Shown: one piece after another, positions 45,885 to 56,175 of the stretch
Position numbering within the stretch: the stretch's first letter is position 1
Layout of the letters: each line of letters opens with the position of its first letter
Source of the DNA: Leptobrachium leishanense
Lineage: Eukaryota > Chordata > Amphibia > Anura > Megophryidae
Direction: 5' to 3'
Assembly (NCBI GenBank): GCA_009667805.1
Contig: CM019067.1
Coordinates: 242,021,721 to 242,085,720, forward strand
Length of the DNA stretch: 64,000 nucleotides
The notes under the pieces: generated by a model
Databases searched by the model: none
What the model saw: only the letters and a program-made list of their open reading frames with translations
Told to the model about the DNA's origin: nothing
Program-made: the position numbers and the translations under genes

Positions 45885-46251
45885 GTAGACCTCACAACCT
45901 AATAATTAAGCCAGAGCTACTTCTGGGATGTGTACACAAAGAAGTTAAAACAGTTGACAGCTGCAAGTAAATTCCAGGCTGGGTACTGTGAATACTGGAT
46001 TAAATCCTGGAAGGTTTAGCAATATTGAGATAAACATCCTGACACAAAAAACTATTTCAGACATTTTTTTTTAGCTCACAGTGACACTGTCATACCCCAC
46101 ACAACTTGGGCTCATTTGTCAGGGAATCGCTTCCTTTATGTATTAGCAGCAGGGTGTTGAACACTCAACTCCCATTACTCTCAGGCTAAATCCCAACACT
46201 AACAGTCAGCCCCAACTCTTACAAAAAGAACAACTGTATTTGATCACATGT
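45885..46251. other. No recognised feature
   Basis: Short unique spacer before a hAT element. Confidence 0.3.
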
Positions 46252-46329
46252 GCTCAGAGCAGGGGCATCGCAAGGGGGGGCAGGGGTGCAGCCCGCAGCA
46301 GGTGACACCCTAAAAAAAATTTACACAAA

Positions 46330-46379
46330 AATATTTTACCAGTAAGGATACATTGAGAATTCTCTCATTTTCAAGTATG
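46330..46379 (-). mobile_element. LINE 3' tail fragment
   Basis: TTACCAGTAAGGATACATTG and GAGAATTCTCTCATTTTCAA are the inverted form of the tail at 12990-13040 and 15780-15815. Confidence 0.6.
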
Positions 46380-46417
46380 CCTAGGCTGGCACTTTCCAGG
46401 GGGTGGCAAAAAAAAAA

Positions 46418-46992
46418 ACACCACAAAGAGAATATTCACAGAGCACCGAAATGACGCAGACATTTCAGTATTCTGTTGTTCCCCGCAGTTTGGGGAATCA
46501 AATTTCCCCGGTGAATTCACCACAGGGTCCCTGAAGTGCAGGGAATCAGCCACCGAATGCTGCAGCAAACCCGTCGCCCGCTGTTTTAAAAAAAAACTGA
46601 TGAACGAAAATGTCTGGAATTAACATAGAAGTTCCTATGAATGATAATAAAAAGGTCTGTTACAGAAAAAAGAAAAAACGTTATTACAAAACATGGAATT
46701 TTTTTTAAAATGCCTAAAAGATACTAAAAAAATAAAATCAATAAAGAGAATTTTTACTATGGATTAAAGGAATAAACGGTTTATTAGATATTGGATAAAA
46801 ACAGGAATATTTTTAACATTGAAACCTATGGTGTTCGTTCGCCTGAATAAACCTGCCAAATGAAAACACCAGACTTCAGGACATTTCTCTGCTGTTCGGT
46901 GTCGTCTCTGAACAGATTAACCATTACTTCTCTATGGGGACTTTCACTGCCTTCGAACAGGCAACGTACTTGCTGTCAGTTTGCCAAAATTT
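46418..46992 (-). mobile_element. Partial foldback element, GGGTTATTCA family
   Basis: The core GGAATATTTTTAACATTGAA (46803) and GAACAGGCAACGTACTTGCT match the family. Both GGGTTATTCA termini are absent: the right side ends at TTTGCCAAAATTTG, then the shared module begins. Confidence 0.6.
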
Positions 46993-47195
46993 GTGTATGA
47001 GCATATCACAGAGCTCCACAGCAATAAACCTCACAGTAATGTGCGCCGTGTATTATGAGCATTCAGTGTTATATGTGAGTACTGATTTATGAGTAAAAGT
47101 AGTTAAAAAAACCCGCGTAAAACTCGGGGGGGGAGGTGACACCATATGTTACCGCACCGGGTGACACCAACCCTAGTGACGCCAATGGCTCAGAG

Positions 47196-47519
47196 ACCTT
47201 CACAGGAAATGAAGATATTTTAGTTAACTTATAATTGCTATTAAAAGCATAAACCCGCCTGTCATGACAAGGGGAAATCTTGTAGGGGGAATACACTGAA
47301 AATCCAGCCAAAAAAACCCCATAAATATACCTGAAAAAAATTAAAATACAAAGTGCCCTGTAAGGAGATAAAACCTCAAATGTATCAATACCTCATTTAT
47401 TTATCTTTCGTTACAATTTTTTTTTTCTGCGTTCCACTAAGGAGTGCTACTATTTTTTGAAATTGTATTGCTGACATTTATTATTGGAAAAAGGTAGTTT
47501 TTTCCCAGTTAAAGATTCA
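47196..47519. other. No recognised feature
   Basis: AT-rich spacer. Confidence 0.3.
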
Positions 47520-48922
47520 GGGCCCTATTACAATCTTAACGCTAGCATTAATGCTCAGATATGTGAGTGTTAACGCTAGGTTAAGTGACTTTAACGCATT
47601 TCCCCATATGACAACCCTAGCGCTAACAGGTTAAAAAATCTAGTGCCACAGTGATTGCGCTAGCTTGCGCGAGCTTAATGTACTTTGCGCACCCTATATT
47701 TAACATGGGGAGCACAATTAGTAATTAGTGTTAGGGTAAGTAAGGTATTACAAAGTCCTAATGCTAATTACTACACCAATGTAATACCGAAAAAGTTAAC
47801 CCAGCTCAAAGCTTACGGATTGCACTTCTGCAGAACCATTTAGCACCATCTACCCCCCCAAAAAAAAAATCAGATTCTGTCAGGACCCCTGTCTGGAGCC
47901 CTCCAGCACCAAACGTAAAGCCTGCCGCAAACGCAAGAAAGGCAAACCTGGTGTTGCGTTGTCCTGAGTGCAGGGCAGCACTTTCTTGTACCAACTTTGT
48001 TCACAGCACTGCAGGCCTAACAGGTGCCTCTAATCACCAGACTGTTTTCCTACTTAAGGGTGGAGCACCCAGAAGGCAATGCTTCTGCATTAGTTTCACT
48101 ACACCAGCAAGCCCAGTGGACTGTGATCCTGATACCTCTGCTATCCCAAGACTATCCGGTGAAACCCTTGCCTCCAGTATCCTGTTCCCAGTGTTCATCC
48201 TCTGCCCTCCAGAGACTGCTTCCAAGACCCCAGCATCCTGGTTTCCTGGTTTTGATTATCTGCATCCTGAGTTCATCTGCAAATCAAGATTCCCTTCAGC
48301 CCTTTTCCTGTCCTGTCTCGTATCCCCAGTAAGTCTCCTACGTGTATCTGCCCTCTGTGTCTCCTACATCCCTATTGTGTCCCGAGTATTGCATATCCCT
48401 TTGGTTCCTCATTTAAGTTCTGCCCTTCACCCTGCATAATCTGGACTTATTATTTTATCTGAATCCGTCAATAAATCCGTTTTCCCTCACCTGGTTTCTG
48501 TTGTGTCACTGCATCCTGGGTTCGGAACCTTGCCTGCCACGCTGGTACCTTACAGATTCTCACCTCTCATTCTGCAGTGCAAACGATTCTGGTCGATTTC
48601 TGGCTGCCAGGATCAGAGTGAGACTGAGGACAAATAGTCCTCAGTCTTCGCCTGCGGCCTTGCACGATCTTGAGAGACTGAGATCACACAGGGCTTGCGG
48701 TCCAGCAGCACAACCCTCCATGGAGTCGTATGGACTGCAGGACGTAATACTTGCGGTGGCATAGAAGATCTGCCAGGGAGGGTAGCGATGCGTTACGGGG
48801 CAGGCTGCAGAATTAACACCTGCCCCGTAATATGCTGCTAAAAGGGGGCTACATATGGGGAAACCTGCAGGCGTAGGTTTTCCCTGTTTGCATCTCCGTT
48901 TTAATGTCATTGTACTATGGCC
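47520..48922. mobile_element. TIR element of the 26340 type, split by a solo LTR
   Basis: Ends GGGCCCTATTACAATCTTAA and ATTGTACTATGGCC. Left part: TTAACGCTAGCATTAATGCT. Right part: ACCTGCAGGCGTAGGTTTTC, like the left part of 26340-27046 in inverted order. Removing the LTR and one TSD copy leaves about 720 bp, the same size as 26340-27046. Confidence 0.7.
47878..48554 (+). mobile_element. Solo LTR, 677 bp
   Basis: Starts TGTCAGGACCCCTG and ends GGTACCTTACA, fitting TG...CA. A perfect 5-bp TSD, GATTC, is at 47873-47877 and 48555-48559. CTACTTAAGGGTGG near 48051 could be the TATA-like box. AATAAA at about 48471 in GTCAATAAATCCG could be the poly(A) signal. Open frames of 60-160 codons inside show no protein motif. 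A Gypsy or retrovirus-like origin cannot be separated from the LTR alone. Confidence 0.8.
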
Positions 48923-49566
48923 TGCAGTGTCCCTCATGTCAATGCATGCTGCGGGGAAGTGACAGTTCTGCACAGAAAGCCATCGCACAGGACAGACCTC
49001 CACTCCCTCCATGTGCACCATTGGCTGTCGGCTTCCTGACTGACGAGCCAATGTCACCTAAGAGAGCCAATTGCACAACGCTGTACTGTACAATGGCCCT
49101 CAACTAGCTCTGCCCATGGAGGGCAAAACATGGCGACGCTAACTGCTGGAACAAAGTGAGACCAAATTGCAATATCTCTTCAAGACCAATGTGATATGCA
49201 TCCTCTGATATTGCAGCAAAAGTGCACCTGGTCACTACAGGTGCATTTTAACTAGTTGAATGCGAAGGACGTGCATAGAGTATCCTCATGTTTCACTCCC
49301 GTACGCAGAGGAAACTCCATGACATCTTTGCGTTGCCCCAGCTTGGCGCCAATTTGGGGCTTCAATCACAGCAGGCTGACATCCAGGATGTCAGCCCTCA
49401 CTGTGGGACTGCCCGCTAGCCACGGGAGTCACCACACATCAGAAAGAAATTCCCCCTGTCCGGCAGGAGAGTGTCCGAAGGGAAGCAAGATCTAGGAAAC
49501 AGACTTAGTTGAAAAGTAGGTTGTTTAAAAAGGATCAGCCGAGCACAGGTCTTTCCTTGGTCAGTT
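48923..49566. other. Unresolved repeat sequence
   Basis: Includes palindromic GGCTGACATCCAGGATGTCA at 49374, as at 44043, so a decayed copy of the same unresolved repeat is likely. No coding. Confidence 0.35.
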
Positions 49567-49570
49567 TTAA

Positions 49571-49924
49571 CCTCCCTGGTGGTCCGATTCTGACATATTT
49601 TATATGTCAGAATCGGTCCGGAGTGTGGCTCGGGGGTTAACTTTCAATACTGAAAGCGGTGTCCCTGAGCCACACTCGTGCCGATACTTACATGTCCTGC
49701 GCTCCCTCGCTGTCCCTGCAGTCGATCGCAACGTCACACTTCCTGGTTCACTCCTCGCGAGAAGAGAACAAGGCAGTGTGACGTTGTGAGCAGCTGGGAG
49801 GAGACTGCAGGATCAGCGAGGGAGCGCAGGACATGTAAGTATACAGCCCAAGTGTGGCTCGGGGATACCACTTTCGGTACGAAAAGTTAACCCCGAGTCA
49901 CACTTGCGATTACCGTCAGGGAGG
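49571..49924. mobile_element. TTAA-target palindromic element, complete (354 bp)
   Basis: Ends CCTCCCTGGTGGT and ACCGTCAGGGAGG with TTAA at 49567-49570 and 49925-49928. Each half has its own hairpin (GAGTGTGGCTCGGGG..GAGCCACACTC), and the two halves pair across the centre (TGCGCTCCCTCGCTG with CAGCGAGGGAGCGCA). piggyBac-like by target. Same family as 39820-40703. Confidence 0.85.
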
Positions 49925-49928
49925 TTAA

Positions 49929-50485
49929 GGCCACAATGTTAAAGCCAATGCTTAGCCTGGGGTGTAGCCCTTTATTCAGGTAAGTGTACCATGTGATTTG
50001 TGCTTAGCTGAGTGCTGGAATCTTAGTACTGGCGATGAACAGTAGAGGAATGATGCTGCCAGGGTTCATAGGGTGAGACATGACAGTGTCCCTGGATTCA
50101 TGCAACGGAGATGTAAAGTGAAGGGTTATTGGAAAGGTCTTTCCAGTAAAACAAAACTTAGACATTGTCCATTTTACACATGTAAAAATGAGCAATACCA
50201 CTGCCATTTCTCACCTGCTATATATATATAGTCATATTACTCATGAAACGCAATGTGCCAAAAAAAATTATTTTTCCAGTCTTGGTTAAAATTGCATTTT
50301 TTTTGCAAAAAAAAACAGTAACAAGTAATCCCATTTATGATTTTTTTTCATAAAGACTAATCCATAGAATATATAACCAGAAAGGTTGGGATGATAAAAT
50401 GTGGAAAAGTAAATTTACACGCTGTAAACTATTAAAATACAAATGGAAATTTACACTTTGAGATTTTTTTGTTCTGATGGGTCAT
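49929..50485. other. No recognised feature
   Basis: A/T-rich with poly(T) and poly(A) stretches. Short TA run near 50221. Confidence 0.3.
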
Positions 50486-50489
50486 GATC

Positions 50490-51140
50490 AGGGATGAGCT
50501 GTTCGGTTCGATCAGTTCGTAGTTCGATTCGAACATTGGCAGTTGGCGAACTTCAAACTTTTTGGGATGTTCGCCAAAATTTTTTTTATTTATTTTTTTT
50601 AAAAAACAAGTATAAAAAATGCTTCAAATACTAAAAAATCTAGAAATAAAGATACTCTTTACTGCAGAATATTATAAGCAATGGTTTATTACATAATGAA
50701 TTAAATCGGGAATATTTTTAACATTGAAGCCTATGGGATAAAACATTCTTGTCACAAAAACGTCAGGCAGACACGGCCCTCTAATCAGGCACTGTAGAGG
50801 GCAGCCTGCAGGGGCCTCCCAAGGATCCCCTTGAGGAGCATTAAGGAGCATGCGGCCGCCGGATGACGGAGCATGCGGCTGCCGGATGACAGAGCTGCGA
50901 CTGTGCGGGCTAGCGGCCCGGGTGCATGTGGCAGAGACAGGCAGCGCAGGGAGGGAGCCACTGCACCTGTGGCCACGGCAGACCCCCCAGCCCCCACTAG
51001 GATCCAGGGAGCCCCCACTGACCACCAGGCTAAGGTAAGGCGACACATTTCTAAAAAAAATTAAATCCGAGGACCTGCAGCGCAGGTTTTTCTTCCTAGC
51101 GTCCATATTTTAGCGCGATGACTGTAATGGTGCCCAGAGA
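50490..51140. repeat. Mosaic of repeat fragments
   Basis: 50500-50580 is a GTTCG/CGAAC-rich repeat. 50590-50745 matches the foldback family core (GGGAATATTTTTAACATTGA). 50830-51135 is GC-rich, with a short direct repeat of GGAGCATGCGGC, and ends with GACCTGCAGCGCAGGTTTTT and a TAGCGTCCATATTTTAGCGC section like the 26340-type element. Boundaries are unclear. Confidence 0.45.
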
Positions 51141-51625
51141 ATTTTATATATTTTGAATATGCAGAGTCTGCCGAAAAAAAGGATATATGATTTGCCTGGG
51201 TCATACCATAAAACATGACTTCAAATCACGTTTAAACAGGAGGAGCACAAAATAGTGAAAATGAGCTCAGCGCCCAAAGGTAAAATGGCTCACCAGCGAA
51301 GCGGTTAAATTATCAATATTATTTATATTGCCATTTGAAAACCAGTGACAGCAAGGACAGCTGTCCTCTAATTTCCTTCTTGCTTTTGGAGAAAATGTCA
51401 TGACAGCAGCAAGGTTCGCTGAAGCACAAAGGGCTTGCGACATGTCTTGTCTTCCAGCTCAGACTTGGCAAAGAATTAGCGGAATTACAGCATTTTGGTT
51501 CTGTTTTTTTTCTCAGAGTTTCAATTAATGTATTTTTTTGATTGCTTGCACCAATATCTTATTGTTCTACTATAACTATTTAATAATGGTTGTCCTTTAA
51601 GACCTGCAAATAAAAAACTTTAAAC
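51141..51625. other. No recognised repeat
   Basis: 51330-51510 looks unique and balanced in composition (GACAGCTGTCC, GTCATGACAGCAGC). No exon features seen. Confidence 0.3.
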
Positions 51626-51628
51626 TTA

Positions 51629-52264
51629 CAGGGTTATTCAAAGAGAAACAAACTGGCCACTGAATTACACCGACCAGTGAATTTCCCCGTACGGTGCAAA
51701 CTCGTGGCCATTCGGCTGTTTATGAAGCTGGCAGTTCCCGAATATTGGTGAATTGCCAACGAAATACGGTGCTCTTCGACGGAAGTGAACTCCCCATAAA
51801 GAAGAAATGGTTAATCTATTCAGAGAACAACGAACAGCACAGAATTATCAGTGAAATGCGCTGATTTTAGGTGGTTTCATGCGACAGGTTTAAGCAGGAG
51901 AATCCTTTAGGTTGTAATCTAAAAAAATTCCCCATTTTTATTAAATATTTATTCAACCGTTTATTTTTTTCATTTGCAGCAAAAAGTGTCTTTATTTATC
52001 GTTTAGGATTTTTTAGTCATTTTTAAGGATTTTTACAGCGCTTTTGTTTTTCTCCTATTTTTTTCAACCCCTTAGTGACCACACGGTTTTACGATGGTCA
52101 GTCCGAAAGTTCCCAATGCAGTTTTTACGTTTCTGCACTGTTTGTGTTTAGGTCTAATTTTTCTCTTACTCGTTTATGGAACCCACACATATTACATACC
52201 GGTTTTCTCGCCATTAAATTGACGCCATTAAATGTCGGTGATATTTCAGTGCTCTATGAATAAC
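51629..52264 (+). mobile_element. Foldback element, GGGTTATTCA family, right end decayed
   Basis: Left end CAGGGTTATTCAAAGAG. Then GGCCATTCGGCTGTTTATGA near 51707, CTATTCAGAGAACAACGAAC near 51819, and the right end CTCTATGAATAAC without the CCC. A piece resembling a TTAA-type end (CAACCCCTTAGTGACCA) is at 52068. Orientation as in the 54144 copy. Confidence 0.6.
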
Positions 52265-52439
52265 AATGTCAATGTGAGTTTTTTGTCCTTCCTTATATGT
52301 AGCTCCTGTTAAATGGTAAAATTCCATCTCCCGCTGCATTGCATGTTATCACCTTACTGTTGTACTTGACAAAAGATATTAATCTTATGAGACAGCAAAA
52401 AAATAAAAATAAATGGGCAAACTGTATTCATAAACCGAT

Positions 52440-53080
52440 ACAGCCTGGGGCCAAAAAACTTCCTGATAAGGGGACATAGTTAAGTCAGGAAGGGGTAGAG
52501 ACCAAATGAAAGGCCCCATAACTATAATATAATAATTGGGACCAACCATGGGTATAAGTTTTGAGCCTGTTGAGAGTTGGGTTTGGGTGGATCATGAAGC
52601 AGCCATTGCATTTCCCCAGAGGACGCCAACTACTGGCAAAACGCGTAGAATATGATGGAGTAAAATATTACATTTATTTATCCATGCAACTATCCTGACT
52701 ATGGAGTTAGGGCACTGTTGTTCTGAGAGCGCTCTCGACAGAATCCCTTGGCGGCCATTCAAAGCCTATTTGGACACTACCCTTTTGTCTAGCGCCCGGT
52801 GAACTTCAGTACTATCTATTTAACCTCATCCTCCTATCATACGTGACAACTTGCATTACCTTGCCTGATCTATTAGCTTTTATTCATACATATTAAAAGC
52901 TAAGTTTTACTTTTTGAGCTGGGCGCAGTATCCATGATTGTGTATTCAGTTTCCAGGGTTACCCCTACTTGTGTTACTAATACTGCGGCCTATTCCTGTT
53001 TTGGTTAGTTTGACCTAGGGAATACCACCATTACTCTTTTTTGGATTCAGGCATTATATAGTACCATACATTATTTTGGT
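52440..53080 (+). repeat. Unclassified repeat with hammerhead-like motif
   Basis: CAGAGGA (52617-52623), extra C, stem GCCA..TGGC (52625-52637), AAAAC (52638-52642), then GCGTAG. This has the same order as the motif at 42949 with single changes in both core parts. Downstream AAGTTTTACTTTTTGAGCTG (52902) is a phrase I associate with dispersed frog repeats. Boundaries not found. Confidence 0.4.
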
Positions 53081-53081
53081 C

Positions 53082-53560
53082 CTATGAATAACAAGAAAAA
53101 GGTTAGTTACAGAATAAAAAAAACACCATGTAAAAAATTTTAAGAAAAGGATATTAAAAATTTTGGTGCAAAAATGCCTAAACAAAATTCTAAAAAATAA
53201 ATAAAAAAGAACCTTTTAGCTGCACATGAAAAGAATAAACGGTTGAATAAATATTTAAGAAAAATGGGGATTTTTTTTTACATTGAAACCTATGGGATTC
53301 ACCTTCTCAAACCTGTCGAATGAACCACCGAAAATCAGGGCATTTCACTGACAATTCGGTGCTGTTCGGTGTTCTCTGAATAGATTAACCATTACTTCTC
53401 TATGAGAATTTCACTGCTGCCGAAGATCATCATATTCCTAAATATTTGGCAAATTGACAGCTTTTTGAGTAGCCGAATAGGCCATGAAATTGCACCGTAC
53501 AGTGAAATTCACAGTTTGGTGTAATTTCATGGCCAATTCAGTCCTTTTTGAATAACCCCT
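53082..53560 (-). mobile_element. Foldback element, GGGTTATTCA family, left end missing
   Basis: The core ACATTGAAACCTATGGGATT (53280) leads to GTTCTCTGAATAGATTAACC and the terminus TTTTTGAATAACCCCT. The left terminus is not visible. Confidence 0.6.
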
Positions 53561-53918
53561 TTAGACATGGGTTTTCCTGTTCCTCCATCTCCTGGGCATG
53601 GAACGTGACAGTGACCAAAGAATCATTTTCACACACAGATCTACTTTAGCAAATATGACAGACCGAAGATTATTTACACAAATATTATAATAATGGAGAT
53701 ATTCCAGAACATCAAGATACTGTACCTTCAGCTTGCTGAATCTAAGAATATGGGGCTTTAGTATCCATTAATTTACATGAAGTCCTTTGTCTTGAGCTGA
53801 CTTCTCTACTTTCACTTACATACCTTACTGTGCATATTACTCTACCTCTCCTCCCTCCTATAATGCTTTCCATTGCACCTTCTATTGTGCCTTTATTCTA
53901 TCCCTCTTGCCTAACATT
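53561..53918. other. No recognised feature
   Basis: Unique spacer. Confidence 0.3.
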
Positions 53919-54080
53919 AGAAAACATAGAAAAAACATAGAAAACATAGAAAACATAGAAAAATGTCGGCAGATAAGAACCTTTCGGCCCATCTAGTCTG
54001 CCCAATTACATGGATACTTTACCTGGATTTATCTTTTGTTTAGGATAGCCTTATGCCTATCCCATGCTTGCTTAAATTCA
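53919..54080 (-). mobile_element. CR1-type LINE 3' tail, minus strand
   Basis: AAAACATAGAAAAAACATAG repeats (inverted TTTCTATG tail), then TGTCGGCAGATAAGAACC and GGCCCATCTAGTCTGCCCAA, inverted relative to 41579-41694. Confidence 0.75.
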
Positions 54081-54143
54081 ATTACTGTTTTGTTCATTGT
54101 TCCTTTATTTTATCCATCCTGCCTCCTTGAGCTTTTAGTCTAT

Positions 54144-54946
54144 GGGGGTTATTCAGAGAGATCCGAAATGTCGCCGGACACTGAATTTCAGTGTACGGTG
54201 ACATTTCGGGGCCATTCGGCTATTCAGAGAGGAGGCAGTTTACCAAATTCTGGCGAATTGCCTGCACATACGGTACCTGTTCGAGGGCAGTGAAATACCC
54301 CATAGAGAAGCAATGGTTCCTCTATTCAGAGAACACCAAATAGCAGTGAAAAGTTGCCGAGTTGCCCTGCTTTTCGGTGGTTTCAGTCTGCAGGTTTATT
54401 CAGGCAAATTCCATAGGCTTCAATGTTAAAAATATTTCTGTTTTAATTCAATATCCAATAAACCGTTTATTATTTTATTCTGCTGTAAAAAGTCCCTTTA
54501 TTTCTAGATAATTTTGGATCTTTTAGGCATTTTTCAGGCAATTTTTTTTTCATTTTTCCTTAACAGACCTTTTCATTATCATTCATAGGATCTTATATGT
54601 AAATTCCAGACATTTTAGTTTAGTAGTTTTTCTGCAAACAGCGCTTCAAATTTCAATCTTTCAAGCGTACGGTTTTGGGTTTTTTTCACCACATTTGTCT
54701 GCTTGTTGGGTTTTTCCAGCGGCTGCTCTGCGCTGTGATCGGTGGCTAGTCGGGTTTTTCCGGCGTGTTCAGTGGGGTTTTTGCAACGGTTTCTGCGGAT
54801 TTGCGGCGAGTTTTCCCTGCACTACGGGGGGCCCTGCGGTGCTTGCTGAATACACCCCAGGGTCGGCGAACTAGAATCACCCAAAGTGCGGGGTACGAAA
54901 GGTCACCGTATGTGCGGTGACTTTTCGATTCTCTCCGAATAACCCT
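54144..54946 (+). mobile_element. Foldback element, GGGTTATTCA family, reference copy (803 bp)
   Basis: Ends GGGGGTTATTCAGAGAG and CTCTCCGAATAACCCTG. TATTCAGAGA occurs three times in direct order at the left: 54150, 54221 and 54323. Hairpins: CGAAATGTC..GACATTTCG (54164-54208), GGCAGTTTACC..GGCGAATTGCC (54233-54263), AAAGGTCACCG..CGGTGACTTTTCG near the right end. The right third is rich in GGGTTTTT/CGGTTT blocks. No coding. Confidence 0.8.
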
Positions 54947-54949
54947 GTT

Positions 54950-55710
54950 TGTCTCCATCCTCCTATTGTCCCTTTTTTACAAATCTCGTCCCCTATTGTT
55001 CCGATCTCTTGCTCCTCTCTGTAATGGAGACACTTGGTGCCAAAATAGTTAAACTTGTTTTGGGGCATGGACGTGGAACTGGAGCTCCAATCGCTGCTAG
55101 GTTAATCTGGGACTATTAAAAGTTAGCAAAGATGACTTTACAGTATTAATATATATGTCATACACCAGTATAGGATTCTGAAAATAGTATCCTATAAAAT
55201 AAATTCTGTTACACGTGAAATTAAACTATCTTGCCTTATAGTACAATAATTTATAGTACAAATGAAAATAATAGTTTAATTTCACAAGTAAAAGGATTTA
55301 TTTGCACCATGCATGTAAATTGAGATATCTCAGTTCCAGTTTCTAATTAGAAAACCTCAACGGTGAGCAATTTCAATCTTTTACTCCAATTAGCAAGAAA
55401 AAAAACCTGCTTTATTCGGAATTAATATTTAATAGCTTGAGGACATTAACAGGCTTTGCTAATGGGAAAGCCATGTAGCCTGTAAAGGATTATAGCAGAA
55501 TATCACCTGAATATGTTAATGCAAATAAAGACATAAAGATAAGCTGCTTCATCTAACTTTACTTTTAACGCGAGGTTAAATTTAAATTATTGAATGAGAA
55601 ATCACAGATGTACTACAGGTAAGAATCCGTAAATGTAAATGAAAGATCAATGTTTACAAATGCGGTGTTTGCATATACTCGTCTCGCGTTACAGGAAATC
55701 ATTGACATTA
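54950..55710. other. Unique DNA, possible conserved non-coding stretch
   Basis: 55370-55570 is AT-rich, non-repetitive and has AATTAGCAAG, GCTTTGCTAATGGG and ATGTTAATGCAAATA (octamer-like ATGCAAAT). Suggestive of a regulatory element but not more. Confidence 0.3.
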
Positions 55711-55711
55711 T

Positions 55712-55893
55712 CAGGGTTATTCAGAGAGTGGTGAAAAGCAGGAGAATGACCGGAGAATGGAAAATTCTAGGTCACAATAGCCAATTTGGAAAGTGGGATG
55801 AATGGGATAATTTTTCTGGTTTGGCTATTTTCACCTAGAATTTTCCATTCTCCAGTTATTCTCCTGCTTTTCACCGCTCTCTGAATAACCCTG
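55712..55893. mobile_element. 182-bp near-perfect hairpin MITE
   Basis: Ends CAGGGTTATTCAGAGAG and CTCTCTGAATAACCCTG with TAT on both sides (55709-55711 and 55894-55896). The arms pair for about 75 bp (GGTGAAAAGCAGGAGAATGA with its partner, then GGAAAATTCTAGGT with ACCTAGAATTTTCC). The loop resembles 36760-36936; the ends match the long foldback family. Confidence 0.9.
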
Positions 55894-55896
55894 TAT

Positions 55897-56167
55897 GTTT
55901 TCACCACCATCAGTATCACCAGTAGCATGTACCACATGCAATGTCCTATGCAGATGAAGGAATTCATTTGGAAGCTCGTGAAACTAGGTATTGGTAGAAT
56001 CATTAAGAATCACCCAAAAAAAAAAAAAAAAAAAATCACAGCATATACTGTAGATGAAAGCACTGACATCGAAAATGGGAACGGCACTCAAAAGCATTAT
56101 GTCAAACAGAAAAGGGAAATGGAACCAGTAAGACCAATCAAAACAGCAAGGTGAATAAACAAGGGTA
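55897..56167. other. Spacer with a poly(A) run
   Basis: An A-run of about 20 at 56016-56035. Nothing else recognised. Confidence 0.3.
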
Positions 56168-56175
56168 CCAGGTAT

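Larger units (their letters stand above)
46260..47187. mobile_element. hAT element (CAGGGGCATCGCAAGG end), composite
   Basis: Left end CAGGGGCATCGCAAGGGGGG and right end CCCTAGTGACGCCAATG are imperfect inverted copies. Both sides continue inward with GGTGACACC. A perfect 8-bp TSD, GCTCAGAG, is at 46252-46259 and 47188-47195. Inside are a LINE 3' tail (46330-46379), a partial foldback element (46418-46992) and one inverted copy of the shared hAT module (46993-47060). Confidence 0.85.

Noticed and set aside
47951..48439. 162-codon frame as a retroviral or host protein
   Set aside because: It is inside a 677-bp solo LTR with TSD. No capsid, protease or polymerase motif was seen.
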